A stretch of 64,000 nucleotides of DNA from the NCBI GenBank assembly GCA_947588845.1, contig CANQAR010000001.1, positions 1-64,000 on the forward strand. The letters are read 5' to 3'. Below the pieces are notes generated by a model. That model was not told the DNA's origin. It saw only the letters and a program-made list of their open reading frames with translations, and made no database searches. Below are positions 42,659-52,372 of the stretch, piece after piece (within the stretch, counting starts at the first letter, position 1; each line of letters begins with the position of its first letter). A program made the position numbers and the translations under genes. The DNA is from an uncultured Lachnospiraceae bacterium (GTDB lineage: Bacteria; Bacillota; Clostridia; Lachnospirales; Lachnospiraceae).

Positions 42659-43153
42659 TTATTTGTATCTTGTTGAATTCACATAATTCACAAGACCTTC
42701 CGCCGCAATAATTTTCTGCATGAATTCCGGGAATGCCTGTCCTTTAAATTCCGTTCCTTTTGTGCGGTTGTAGATCATGCCGCTGTCAAAGTCAACTTCC
42801 ACCTGATCGCCGTTCTCAATTCCGCGGGAAGCCTCCGGACATTCAATGATCGGAAGTCCGATGTTGATCGCGTTCCGGTAAAAAATTCTCGCGAACGTCT
42901 CCGCGATCACGCAGCTCACACCGGCCGCCTTGATCGCGATCGGCGCGTGCTCGCGCGAAGAGCCGCATCCAAAATTCTTGTCCGCGACGATGATGTCGCC
43001 TTTTTTCACTTTGTGGATAAATTCTTTGTCGATATCCTCCATGCAGTGCTGAGCCAGCTCCGCCGGATCCGAGGAATTCAGATAGCGTGCCGGAATGATC
43101 ACGTCGGTGTCCACATTGCTGCCATATTTAAAAACTGTTCCATTCGCTTTCAT
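42659..43153 (-). CDS. leuD: 3-isopropylmalate dehydratase small subunit
   Basis: A 164-residue LeuD swivelling domain. With LeuC it isomerises 2-isopropylmalate to 3-isopropylmalate in leucine synthesis. Recognised by [26 protein letters not shown] and [15 protein letters not shown]. It is the short archaeal/clostridial type. ATG 43153 follows AGGAGGG and begins 13 bases after leuC. Confidence 0.95.
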   Translation of the reverse strand: MKANGTVFKYGSNVDTDVIIPARYLNSSDPAELAQHCMEDIDKEFIHKVKKGDIIVADKNFGCGSSREHAPIAIKAAGVSCVIAETFARIFYRNAINIGLPIIECPEASRGIENGDQVEVDFDSGMIYNRTKGTEFKGQAFPEFMQKIIAAEGLVNYVNSTRYK

Positions 43154-43166
43154 ATGCCGCACCCTC

Positions 43167-44435
43167 CTATAATCCAAGCTCATCCGGAGCTGAAATCTTT
43201 CCTGTCACAGCGCTCGCGGCAGCCACTGCCGGGCTCGCCAGATATACTTCGGAGCCGACATGCCCCATACGTCCGACAAAATTACGGTTGGTCGTCGATA
43301 CGCAGCGCTCTTTGTCCGCGAGAATTCCCATGTAGCCGCCGAGACACGGTCCGCAGGTCGGCGTGCTTACAACTGCGCCGGCCTCTATGAACGTTCTCAG
43401 AAGTCCTTCGTCCATTGCCTGCAGATAGACAGCCTGTGTGGCCGGAATCACGATGCAGCGGAGTCCTTTTTTCACTTTGCGGCCTTTGAGGATCTCCGCC
43501 GCGGTGCGCAGATCACTGATGCGGCCGTTCGTGCAGGAACCGATAACCACCTGATCGATCACGACGTCCTCTTTGATCTCGTCAACTGTCTTTGTGTTTT
43601 CCGGGAGATGTGGGAACGCGACTGTCGGCTTCAGCGCAGCGAGGTCGATCGTGTATTCCTCATCGTATATAGCGTCCGCGTCTGCCTCATAAACTTTATA
43701 TTCTCTTGTTGAGTGTTCTTTCATGTAGGCAGCAGCTTTCTCATCCACCGGGAAGATTCCGTTCTTCGCGCCGGCTTCGATCGCCATGTTCGCGATTGTG
43801 AAGCGGTCGTCCATGGAAAGATTCGCCACGCCGTCCCCGACGAACTCCAGGGATTTGTAGAGTGCGCCGTCCACGCCGATCGTTCCGATCAGGTGAAGGA
43901 TCACGTCCTTGCCGCTCACCCACTTCGAGGGCTTGCCTGTCAGCGTGATCTTAAGTGCGGACGGAACCTTGAACCAGGCTTTTCCTGTAGCCATGCCGGC
44001 CGCCATGTCTGTACTTCCGACGCCGGTCGAAAATGCGCCGAGCGCGCCGTAGGTACAGGTGTGGGAATCCGCGCCGATGATCACATCGCCCGCGACCGCA
44101 AGGCCTTTCTCCGGAACAAGCGCATGCTCGATTCCCATCTCTCCTACATCAAAATAATTTGTGATCTCATGCCTGCAGGCAAACTCACGCACACATTTGC
44201 AGTGTTCTGCCGATTTAATATCCTTGTTCGGAATAAAGTGGTCCATGACAAGAGCAATCTTATCCTTGTCGAACACTTTATCCTCTTTAAATTTATCCAT
44301 CTCATGGATGGCAACCGGGGAAGTGATATCATTCCCCAGAACCAGATCCAGATCAGCCTCAATCAGCTGTCCCGCCTCCACAGACGCAAGACCTGCCGCG
44401 GCCGCCAGGATTTTCTGTGTCATTGTCATTCCCAT
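43167..44435 (-). CDS. leuC: 3-isopropylmalate dehydratase large subunit
   Basis: A 422-residue aconitase-family protein. The [4Fe-4S] ligands are visible in SCTNGRISD and in PTCGPCLGG; the substrate-binding [13 protein letters not shown] is present. It belongs to the shorter HacA/LeuC2 type that pairs with the 164-residue small subunit. ATG 44435 follows AGGAGG. It lies 94 bases after ilvC in one operon. Confidence 0.95.
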   Translation of the reverse strand: MGMTMTQKILAAAAGLASVEAGQLIEADLDLVLGNDITSPVAIHEMDKFKEDKVFDKDKIALVMDHFIPNKDIKSAEHCKCVREFACRHEITNYFDVGEMGIEHALVPEKGLAVAGDVIIGADSHTCTYGALGAFSTGVGSTDMAAGMATGKAWFKVPSALKITLTGKPSKWVSGKDVILHLIGTIGVDGALYKSLEFVGDGVANLSMDDRFTIANMAIEAGAKNGIFPVDEKAAAYMKEHSTREYKVYEADADAIYDEEYTIDLAALKPTVAFPHLPENTKTVDEIKEDVVIDQVVIGSCTNGRISDLRTAAEILKGRKVKKGLRCIVIPATQAVYLQAMDEGLLRTFIEAGAVVSTPTCGPCLGGYMGILADKERCVSTTNRNFVGRMGHVGSEVYLASPAVAAASAVTGKISAPDELGL

Positions 44436-44529
44436 TTTCGTTCCTCCTGAATTATTTTGCATTTTATGCACACAGGGCTGCCGCAGTCACTACTGCGGCA
44501 GCCCCGATAACCCGTAATACGAGAACAGA

Positions 44530-45555
<1,026 letters not shown>

Positions 45556-45638
45556 TCATCCTCATTTCTTTTTATTATAAAAGGTACCGGCACAGCATTG
45601 TACCGTCCTTTTATATCATCATCAAACAGTTTTTAATA

Positions 45639-46136
45639 TTACAGATAACGTATGTCATCCGACCCTCTTGAAAGTCCCGTGATGCCGGTGCGCGCCAGCT
45701 CCAGAATCTCGTGTCCCTCGAGCAGCTGGATAAACGCGTCGATCTTGGACTGCTGTCCGGTAAGTTCAATAATCAGGGAATCGCTTCCCACGTCGATAAT
45801 GTTTCCGCGGAACACATTTGCGATCGTGATGATCGACTGGCGTTCCTGTGCGTCCACGCGCACCTTTACAAGCACCAGCTCACGGCTGACGCTGTTGTCC
45901 CCTTCCAGAATCTTGATGTCCACGACATCGATCAGCTTAGCAAGCTGTTTTGTGATCTGATCCAGAATCAGCTCATCTCCCGATACGACGACCGTCATTC
46001 TTGAATATCTCGGGTCGGCGGTTTCACCGACAGTCAGACTGTCAATGTTGTATCCGCGGCGGCTGAACAGTCCTGCAACACGGCTCAGGACACCGGAAGT
46101 ATTGTCTACCAGCAATGATAATACCCGTTTTTTCAT
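45639..46136 (-). CDS. ilvN: Acetolactate synthase regulatory (small) subunit
   Basis: A 165-residue protein with an N-terminal ACT domain (LSLLVDNTSGVLSRVAGLFSRRGYNIDSL) and the ALS_ss_C domain. It confers valine feedback on acetolactate synthase. The catalytic subunit gene ilvB, the usual partner, is not adjacent or in the window. ATG 46136 is 10 bases after AGGGG; ATGs at 46142 and 46145 are alternatives. A strong promoter lies directly upstream and the transcript continues into ilvC, leuC and leuD. Confidence 0.94.
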   Translation of the reverse strand: MKKRVLSLLVDNTSGVLSRVAGLFSRRGYNIDSLTVGETADPRYSRMTVVVSGDELILDQITKQLAKLIDVVDIKILEGDNSVSRELVLVKVRVDAQERQSIITIANVFRGNIIDVGSDSLIIELTGQQSKIDAFIQLLEGHEILELARTGITGLSRGSDDIRYL

Positions 46137-46224
46137 ATGCATCATACCCCTGCTCTGTTTTCGCGTCTTTTCAGACGAAAGCGTTCCTTATCCGCTTTCT
46201 TAATAATTATACTGATTTCATGCC

Positions 46225-46253
46225 ATTCTACCAAGTAACAGTTTTTTTGTCAA
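46225..46253 (-). promoter_or_regulatory. Sigma-A promoter of ilvN-ilvC-leuCD
   Basis: On the minus strand TTGACA (46248-46253) and TAGAAT (46225-46230) are separated by 17 bases. The 80-base leader contains two small hairpins (GAAAGCG / CGCTTTC and CGTCT / AGACG) but no T-box motif or leader peptide rich in Leu/Val/Ile that I can see. Confidence 0.8.
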
Positions 46254-46260
46254 TATACCG

Positions 46261-47766
46261 TTATTCAAAATAATCGGCAATCGTCGATGCCACGGCATTT
46301 GCCATTGCATTTTTGTGACTGTTATAGAAAGTCATATCGTCTTTATCATCAATAAACGCACTCTCAAGCAATCCATAAGAAACACCCAGCTTCTGGCACA
46401 GATTCATGTTCATCAGATCACTGCGCGCAATCACTCCCGCTCCGTACTGCTTAAATCCTGTTGCGACGACCGCTCTGACGATGGACGCGTCCAGAGAATA
46501 CTCCTTTTTCGAGGCGCTGACCAGTATGCTGACGCCTTTATAAACTCCGTCTCCGGTAAAATCCCGGGCCGCGGCGTCAAAATGGATCTCAAGCACATAA
46601 TCATAAGCAGAAAAATTTGGAGAAGGTCCGGATTTTTTCCCGGCGTTCACCTGATAACAGTCATAATTCTGATCATACATCACCACCTGGGTTTTCTGGC
46701 ATTTTGTTTTCAGTTTATTATAAATCAAAGTTGAAAACTCACGGGTATAGTCGCACTCCGTATACTGGACACCCCCCATGGTGGAAGTCGCGCCCGGGTC
46801 GCCCTGTCCATGCCCCGCGATGATCAGAACGGAAGCATTTACATCGGCAGCCCCGTTCTCATCGATCTGAATCCCGTCGATTGTCGTACTTTTCGCCATA
46901 GCGCCATTTTCTTCAAAATAGTATCTTTTGCCATCGATCTTATTCCAGCCGGTCAGAAACGCTCCATTTTTGTAATAACAGGTGACGTCTCCGATCTTGA
47001 CCCAGCCGTCGGCCTTCACGGTGCGCTTTCCCTTTTCGTCAACAACCCATCCATCCGGCGTCACGCAGTCTGTCAGGCGCTTCCCTTCGGCGTCCACATA
47101 AAATTTGTCGCCGACCCACCGGTTCGTTTTAAGTTTCCCCGCGTTTGTAAAGGAATAATAGTATCCTCCGATCTTTTTCCAGCCGCTTTTATAGAGACAC
47201 CCGAAATCTCCCGCTTTTTTTGTCGTCCGGCCGTAATATCTGGCTCCTTCGTAATCAATCCACCCCGTTCTGGCAACGCCGTTTGAATTGAGTATATAGG
47301 TATTTTTCCCTATGGTTTTCATTCCGGTACAGAGACGCCCGAGAACCCCTGCCATCCCGGATTCTTCAAAATACCGAAATTTTCCGCTGCTTTTTTTATT
47401 CCAGCCGGTCACCATTGTCCCGTCGGACCGAAAATAAAAACGGCTGCCTCTGATCGTCGTAAGACCGGTTGCCATGCTCCCCACAGGCTCGGCTTCCTGA
47501 TCCGTCCTCATAAAATAATACCAGCTGTTCGCAATCTTCATCCATCCGGTAACCAGCTTCCCTTTTTTATCATAATAAAACCGATACCCTCCCTGCTGAT
47601 ACCATCCGGATTCTCCCTCCTGGGGAACCGTCACTTGTCCGGACTGCGCCGGTTCGGTCTGAGTCTGCTCACTTTCCGGTTCGGATGCGAAAACCGGGGC
47701 GGACCGGCCAGTCAGCAAAAACAGCAGCAAAATGACACATACCCCACAGCGTAACATTTTTGTCAT
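46261..47766 (-). CDS. Secreted N-acetylmuramoyl-L-alanine amidase with cell-wall-binding repeats
   Basis: A 501-residue precursor. A signal peptide (about 1-28) ends near VFASEPE. A Glu/Gln linker is followed by about ten choline-binding-type repeats (about 52-305), each with a GW, YY/YF core such as VTGWMKIANSWYYF. The C-terminal amidase_3 domain (about 313-501) has IIAGHGQGDPGA, the zinc-ligand LEIHFDAA and a catalytic Glu in GLLESAF. It should cleave the MurNAc-L-Ala bond of peptidoglycan outside the cell. ATG 47766 follows GGGGAGA. It has its own promoter, but only seven bases separate its stop from the next promoter, so it has no dedicated terminator. Confidence 0.92.
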   Translation of the reverse strand: MTKMLRCGVCVILLLFLLTGRSAPVFASEPESEQTQTEPAQSGQVTVPQEGESGWYQQGGYRFYYDKKGKLVTGWMKIANSWYYFMRTDQEAEPVGSMATGLTTIRGSRFYFRSDGTMVTGWNKKSSGKFRYFEESGMAGVLGRLCTGMKTIGKNTYILNSNGVARTGWIDYEGARYYGRTTKKAGDFGCLYKSGWKKIGGYYYSFTNAGKLKTNRWVGDKFYVDAEGKRLTDCVTPDGWVVDEKGKRTVKADGWVKIGDVTCYYKNGAFLTGWNKIDGKRYYFEENGAMAKSTTIDGIQIDENGAADVNASVLIIAGHGQGDPGATSTMGGVQYTECDYTREFSTLIYNKLKTKCQKTQVVMYDQNYDCYQVNAGKKSGPSPNFSAYDYVLEIHFDAAARDFTGDGVYKGVSILVSASKKEYSLDASIVRAVVATGFKQYGAGVIARSDLMNMNLCQKLGVSYGLLESAFIDDKDDMTFYNSHKNAMANAVASTIADYFE

Positions 47767-47810
47767 AAAGAATCTCCCCGTTTCTTTTGAATTATTAAAT
47801 TTATTTTAAT

Positions 47811-47839
47811 ATTTTATCATAGAAATATTACAATTTCAA
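47811..47839 (-). promoter_or_regulatory. Sigma-A promoter of the amidase gene
   Basis: On the minus strand TTGAAA (47834-47839) and TAAAAT (47811-47816) are separated by 17 bases. Confidence 0.75.
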
Positions 47840-47875
47840 GACAAAAAAACAGGCTTTCTCAGCTGTCGGTGCGCT

Positions 47876-47964
47876 GATCGAGCAGGAGGCATTTTTCCTC
47901 CTGCTCGCCGTGCGGCCCGCATGCTGCGCCAGCAGCTGATTTCCACATGCAGGCCTGCACGTGG
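47876..47964 (+). repeat. Repeat family B, copy B2
   Basis: GAGCAGGAGG / CCTCCTGCTC stem, then GTGCGGCCCGC, GCTGCGCCAGCAGCTGATTT and the GCAGGCCTGC block. Confidence 0.85.
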
Positions 47965-47966
47965 AA

Positions 47967-47993
47967 AAGGCTGCGGGGGAATCCCGCAGCCTG
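47967..47993 (-). terminator. Intrinsic terminator of the CBS-domain gene
   Basis: AGGCTGCGGG / CCCGCAGCCT stem followed by TTTTCC on the minus strand, five bases after the stop codon. Confidence 0.85.
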
Positions 47994-47998
47994 ACCGG

Positions 47999-48424
47999 TT
48001 ACTGCCTCTGCTCCTGGCACATCTCTTTATATTTTCCGTAACAATATCCGATAATGCTTTTTCGTGTCACAATACCAATGAAAATCCCATTATCGTCCAC
48101 GACAGGAACAAAATTCTGATTCATCGACGTCATCACAAGATCTTCAATCCTGCAGTTTATGTTGACCGGCTGGTTGTCACGTTTGCGCTGCATCTGCCTC
48201 ACGGTGATATTCTCAATTTCGTGCAGATCCACGATCTCTCTGCGCTTCAGCTCCCACAGGATATCTCCTTCTGTCAGCGTTCCGAAATAATGTCCGTCTC
48301 TGCTGATCACAGGAACGGCGCTGTACTTGTGATACTCCATCTTTTCAATTGCCTGCCGCATGGTATAATCGTCATAAAGATATGCCACTTCACTTTTCGG
48401 CGCCAGATAAAACAAAATATTCAT
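47999..48424 (-). CDS. CBS-domain pair protein
   Basis: A 141-residue protein consisting of two CBS motifs (about 20-65 with YSAVPVISRDGHYFGTLTEGDI, and 85-130 with NFVPVVDDNGIFIGIVTRKSI). Stand-alone CBS pairs bind adenosyl nucleotides and act as energy or c-di-AMP sensors; the B. subtilis relative is CbpB/YkuL (similarity judged by eye). ATG 48424 follows AAAGGAAA; the frame is open further upstream without a good start. It stands alone between two repeat-containing spacers. Confidence 0.88.
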   Translation of the reverse strand: MNILFYLAPKSEVAYLYDDYTMRQAIEKMEYHKYSAVPVISRDGHYFGTLTEGDILWELKRREIVDLHEIENITVRQMQRKRDNQPVNINCRIEDLVMTSMNQNFVPVVDDNGIFIGIVTRKSIIGYCYGKYKEMCQEQRQ

Positions 48425-48607
48425 GCTTTTTCCTTTCCCTGTACTCTCCCACAGATAATGCCCGCGATCTGTTCTCATCTTATCATGTATCTGCAGGTAT
48501 TAAATTCGTTATTATTTTACCATACTTTGGGCGCCTTTTCAACGAAATATACAATATTTTACGTTTTCTTAAGTTTTTTTTATCCTTTTTTCACATTCTT
48601 CCTTACA

Positions 48608-48680
48608 CGATCAAGTAGGACACGCCTTTTCCCTCCTGCCCGCATGCTGCGCCAGCAGCAAGTTTCCCTGCCTGGGCCTG
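48608..48680 (+). repeat. Repeat family B, truncated copy B3
   Basis: Lacks the full first hairpin but keeps CCTCCTGCCCGC, GCTGCGCCAGCAGCAAGTTTCC and GGGCCTGTG; directly followed by B4 in the same orientation. Confidence 0.8.
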
Positions 48681-48769
48681 TGATCGAGCAGGAGGCGGCT
48701 TTTCCTCCTGCTCGCCGTGCGGCCCGGGTGCTGCGCCAGCAGCAAGTTTCCCTTCCCGGGCCTGTGCAT
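48681..48769 (+). repeat. Repeat family B, copy B4
   Basis: Full copy: GATCGAGCAGGAGG, CCTCCTGCTCGCCGTGCGG, GCTGCGCCAGCAGCAAGTTT and CGGGCCTGTGCAT. Confidence 0.85.
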
Positions 48770-48776
48770 AATCAAA

Positions 48777-48814
48777 GATCCCCTGCATGGAATTTCTTCC
48801 ACACAGGGGATTTT
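48777..48814 (-). terminator. Terminator of the Stn-like operon
   Basis: GATCCCCTGCATGGAA pairs with TTCCACACAGGGGATT; on the minus strand it is followed by a short CTTTG tract, 43 bases after the oxidoreductase stop. Confidence 0.7.
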
Positions 48815-48856
48815 CTCAGATGGATTTATATCGCTTTACGTTTTTCTTTTCTGTAT

Positions 48857-51800
48857 TTAAACGGATTTCGGCAGCCTTCCATCAATCATGTTCATGAGCT
48901 GGTCTGTGCATTTCAGAGGCGCGATCAGAGCCGCGTCAGCCACCGCCGCAAGCTTTGCTCCCTTGCAGGCAAGCACGCCGCCGGATATCTCGCCCGCTTT
49001 CGCGCAGCGGTATGCCGGAAGCTTCACGTTCATTTCATCGGAGATGTCCTTCTCATCATCGAACGGCATTTCCACTTCATAAACGTGAGCCAGTTCTGCG
49101 GCAACTTCCCAGTTGGTAAATGCCACATCTTCCTCAATCGCCTGGTTAACCACCTGCACTCTGCGCTCGGTGTTGGTGTATGTGCCGCTGGTGGAAGCAA
49201 ATCCTGTACCCGGAATCACCACATCCGCGGCTTTGGCCGCTGCTGTCATATGGGTATCGCAGACCATCAGGAATTCAAGATCCTTCAGACAGGCCGGATC
49301 CGGATCCTCTCCAAATACCAGAAGCGCTTTCACGCCTTCCAGAGCTTCTGCGCCCGCGGTCACGCCGAGATCGATCAGACCCTGGCTGTTGTTCTTCGCC
49401 TTCAGCTCCAGGATACCGTCGCGGGCTTTTCCGATATGGCCGGAGACAACCGCGATATCAGCAAGCAGTGCAGCGGCTTCCACAGAAACCACATTCTGCT
49501 GGAACACGATCATGGCTTTCTTCGCGTCCGCATAGAGCTGTGCGACTGCCTTCACCTCATCGCAGACTGCCGCTCCATCTACAGATGCCTTAAATTCATC
49601 GTATCCTGCCATGCCTGCGCCCTTGCCCATATCGAGCAGCGCCTTGGCAACGCCTTTTAAGAAGCCCAGGTCATTGCCTGTGGAGATGGTCTTGTATACA
49701 AAGCTCATATGATCCTGCTCGTATCCTTCCGGATTTACCAGAATCACTTTCGCGCCGTTCGCCGCGGCCTGTTTCAGTTTCAGGCGGATGACCTGATTCT
49801 CTTTCGCGATGAATCCCGCGCACAGAATCACTTCCGCGGAGAGCAGTTCATCGATGGTGTTCGGAGAAGCGTTGACACCCAGCACTTTCTCCAGACCGTT
49901 CTCTCTGTTATTGAAGCAGAGCGTCTTCGCGCCGATCGCGTCAGCCAGCTTCTTCATTACATAAGCTTCTTCATTCGTATATCTGTCGGAAATGGAAACT
50001 GCGACAGCATCCTTGCCGTACTTCGCTGCAAGCGATTCCGCCTTCTTGGCTGTCAGAACAAATGCTTCGTGGTAATCCACCTCGGTCAGTTCACCGTTCT
50101 TCTTCGCCATCGGGGCAAGAATCTTTCCTTTCGTCACGGAGCAGTCAAAACCGAATTTGCCGCGTCCGCAGAGAAGTCCCTTGTTCACAGCGCCTGCCTT
50201 GTCCGGGAGCGCCTTCACAAGCATGTCGCCGTAGGTCTCCAGATGGATGGAGCATCCAACGGAGCAGTAAGAGCAGATGGTATCCGTAGAGTCGGTATCC
50301 AGCGGCACGGATTTCTCCAGCGGCAGTCTTTCCTGCAGAGCTCCGGTCGGGCATACGCTCACGCACTGGCCGCAGGAAATACAGCCCGTCTCGGCAAGCG
50401 GCTGCTCCAGAGCAGGCTTCACAACGGTGTCAAAGCCGCGGTGCACAAGGCCCAGCGCTCCAACTCCCATCACCTCGTCGCAGGCGCGCACGCAGAGACC
50501 GCAGAGAATACACTTGTTGGGGTCGCGGAGAATAAACGGATGCTCGTCATTGTACTCTACTTCGTTGATATCCCCTGCAAAGCGGTCCGGCTTCACGTCG
50601 TACATATTCGCGTAGGAAATCAGCTTGCACTCGAAGTAATCCTTGCAGCCGCACTCCAGGCAGCGGTGTGCTTCCTCCACAGCCTGCTTCTCGTCATATC
50701 CGAATACAACCTCTGTAAAGTTGTCCTTTCTCTCCTCGGCATTCAGCTGTCCCATCTTCGGACGGCACATTCTTTCTCTGTCTTCGAAAGTCTTTTCCGT
50801 TACATCTTTCTTTGTCACATAATAGTTCGGCTCGTAGGCAATTGTCTCGCCGCGCAGGTAAGCGTCGACTACCTGGCAGCCCTTCTTGGCATCCGCAATG
50901 GATTCCACCGCGATGGAAATCTTGTCATTGCCGCAGTCGCCGCCCGCGAATACGCCGGGGATCGCTGTCATAAAGGTCTTCTTATCGTAAATGATACCGC
51001 CCTTTCTGGTGAGCTCCACGCCCTTGATTCCGGCAGCGTTCACCTTCTGGCCAATCGCCAGGATCACGGTATCCACATCAATTGTCTCGGTCTTGCCTTC
51101 TACCGGAACCGGCGCGCGGCGCCCGGAAGCATCCGGCTCACCAAGCTCCATCACCTGCAGAATCATCTTCCGGCAGTGTCCGTTCTCGTCGGAGATGATC
51201 TCCAGCGGATTCGTCAGGTTCAGGAAGATCACGCCTTCCTCCTCCGCCTCTTCGATCTCGAGCATATCCGCCGGCATCTCGTCCTTGGTTCTTCTGTAGA
51301 TGTTGTAGACTTTGTCCGCGCCCAGACGCACTGCGGTACGGCAGGCGTCCATGGCGGTGTTGCCGCCGCCCACGATGGCTACGTTCTTCCCAAGGTCGAT
51401 CGGCTCATTGCGCACAACCTTGCGCAGGAAATCGATACCGCCGATCACGCCGTCCGCGTCCTCGCCCTTGCAGCGGACGCCGGTGGAAACCCATGCTCCG
51501 ATACCGATACACACCGCGTCGAAATCTCTGCGGATGGCGTCAAACGAAATATCCTCGCCGATTTTGGCGTTGGTCACCATGGTGACGCCCATACGCTCGA
51601 TCAGAGCGATCTCCTCATCCAGCACTTCCTTGGGCAGACGGTACTCCGGAATACCATAGCGGAGCATGCCGCCCAGCTTCGGCATCGCCTCGTAGATCGT
51701 CACATCGTGACCCATCTGGCGCAGGAAATAAGCCATGGACAGACCATAGGGGCCGCCGCCGATCACCGCTACGGTCTTGCCCGTATCCGGTGCAATCTCC

Positions 51801-52357
51801 GGCATAAACGGATCATCGCCAAATTCGTCGGTATCTGCGGCAAATCTCTTGAGGTTTGCAATCGCAACAGGCTCCTCCACCAGGCCTCTGCGGCACGCGG
51901 TCTCGCAGGGATGCGGACAGACACGTCCGATTGCGCCCGGAAGCGGAATATTCTTGCGGATCAGTTCGATCGCTGCCTCAAACTCGCCGTTCGCGATCAG
52001 GCCCACATAGCCCTGGCAGTCAGTACCGGCCGGACATGCCAGCATACACGGCGGCCGGCAGTCGCCCTTGTGGTTGGAAAGCAGTAGCTCCAGGTTAGTC
52101 TTTCTGGATTCAATCACGCGTTCCGTGTTGGTATGTATGATCATATTGGGTGAGATCTCGGTAGCGCAGGCCTTCCAGAGCTTGGGATTGCCCTCCATCT
52201 CTACCATGCAAAGACCACAGGCCCCGTATATCTCCGTTCTCTCATCGTAGCAGAGCGTAGGAATAAAAATATTATTCTCTCTGCAGACTTCAAGAATGGT
52301 TTGTCCCGGAAGTCCGTAGACTTCTTTTCCATCGATATTTAATCTGAATTTATTCAC
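48857..52357 (-). CDS. Multidomain NfnB/GltD-like flavin oxidoreductase with degenerate formate-dehydrogenase-like domain (Stn-type transhydrogenase large subunit)
   Basis: A 1,166-residue fusion. In order: 2Fe-2S ferredoxin (about 5-80, CYDERTEIYGACGLC); a Cys-rich GltD-type Fe-S region (about 100-160); FAD/NAD(P) oxidoreductase (about 190-530, VIGGGPYGLS and VGGGNTAMDAC); two 4Fe-4S ferredoxin motifs (about 620-690, CILCGLCVRAC and CISCGQCVSVC); and a molybdopterin-oxidoreductase-like tail (about 710-1130, CSYCSVGC). No Sec or catalytic Cys lies where formate dehydrogenases have R-(C/U)-H, and the usual C-terminal cofactor domain is absent, so formate oxidation is unlikely. With the NuoE/NuoF-like partners this matches the Stn transhydrogenases. 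GTG 52357 follows AGGAGG. Confidence 0.85.
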   Translation of the reverse strand: MNKFRLNIDGKEVYGLPGQTILEVCRENNIFIPTLCYDERTEIYGACGLCMVEMEGNPKLWKACATEISPNMIIHTNTERVIESRKTNLELLLSNHKGDCRPPCMLACPAGTDCQGYVGLIANGEFEAAIELIRKNIPLPGAIGRVCPHPCETACRRGLVEEPVAIANLKRFAADTDEFGDDPFMPEIAPDTGKTVAVIGGGPYGLSMAYFLRQMGHDVTIYEAMPKLGGMLRYGIPEYRLPKEVLDEEIALIERMGVTMVTNAKIGEDISFDAIRRDFDAVCIGIGAWVSTGVRCKGEDADGVIGGIDFLRKVVRNEPIDLGKNVAIVGGGNTAMDACRTAVRLGADKVYNIYRRTKDEMPADMLEIEEAEEEGVIFLNLTNPLEIISDENGHCRKMILQVMELGEPDASGRRAPVPVEGKTETIDVDTVILAIGQKVNAAGIKGVELTRKGGIIYDKKTFMTAIPGVFAGGDCGNDKISIAVESIADAKKGCQVVDAYLRGETIAYEPNYYVTKKDVTEKTFEDRERMCRPKMGQLNAEERKDNFTEVVFGYDEKQAVEEAHRCLECGCKDYFECKLISYANMYDVKPDRFAGDINEVEYNDEHPFILRDPNKCILCGLCVRACDEVMGVGALGLVHRGFDTVVKPALEQPLAETGCISCGQCVSVCPTGALQERLPLEKSVPLDTDSTDTICSYCSVGCSIHLETYGDMLVKALPDKAGAVNKGLLCGRGKFGFDCSVTKGKILAPMAKKNGELTEVDYHEAFVLTAKKAESLAAKYGKDAVAVSISDRYTNEEAYVMKKLADAIGAKTLCFNNRENGLEKVLGVNASPNTIDELLSAEVILCAGFIAKENQVIRLKLKQAAANGAKVILVNPEGYEQDHMSFVYKTISTGNDLGFLKGVAKALLDMGKGAGMAGYDEFKASVDGAAVCDEVKAVAQLYADAKKAMIVFQQNVVSVEAAALLADIAVVSGHIGKARDGILELKAKNNSQGLIDLGVTAGAEALEGVKALLVFGEDPDPACLKDLEFLMVCDTHMTAAAKAADVVIPGTGFASTSGTYTNTERRVQVVNQAIEEDVAFTNWEVAAELAHVYEVEMPFDDEKDISDEMNVKLPAYRCAKAGEISGGVLACKGAKLAAVADAALIAPLKCTDQLMNMIDGRLPKSV

Positions 52358-52372
52358 AGTCTGCACCTCCTG

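Larger units (their letters stand above)
48425..48856. other. Spacer with tandem B repeats and a terminator
   Basis: 432 bases without a gene. The left 180 bases are AT-rich, with T-runs near 48515-48605, and should hold the CBS gene promoter. The right part holds two B repeats in tandem and the terminator of the oxidoreductase operon. Confidence 0.6.

Noticed and set aside
48608-48769. CRISPR-like tandem repeat
   Set aside because: Only two adjacent copies with no spacers and no cas genes; they are members of repeat family B.
49709-52087. 792-codon plus-strand frame
   Set aside because: Antisense to the Stn-like large subunit, whose domains are all recognisable; the plus-strand product matches nothing and has no start signals.
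48857-52357. Formate dehydrogenase alpha subunit
   Set aside because: The molybdopterin-type tail lacks the catalytic Cys/Sec and the terminal cofactor domain; there is no in-frame UGA and no maturation gene.
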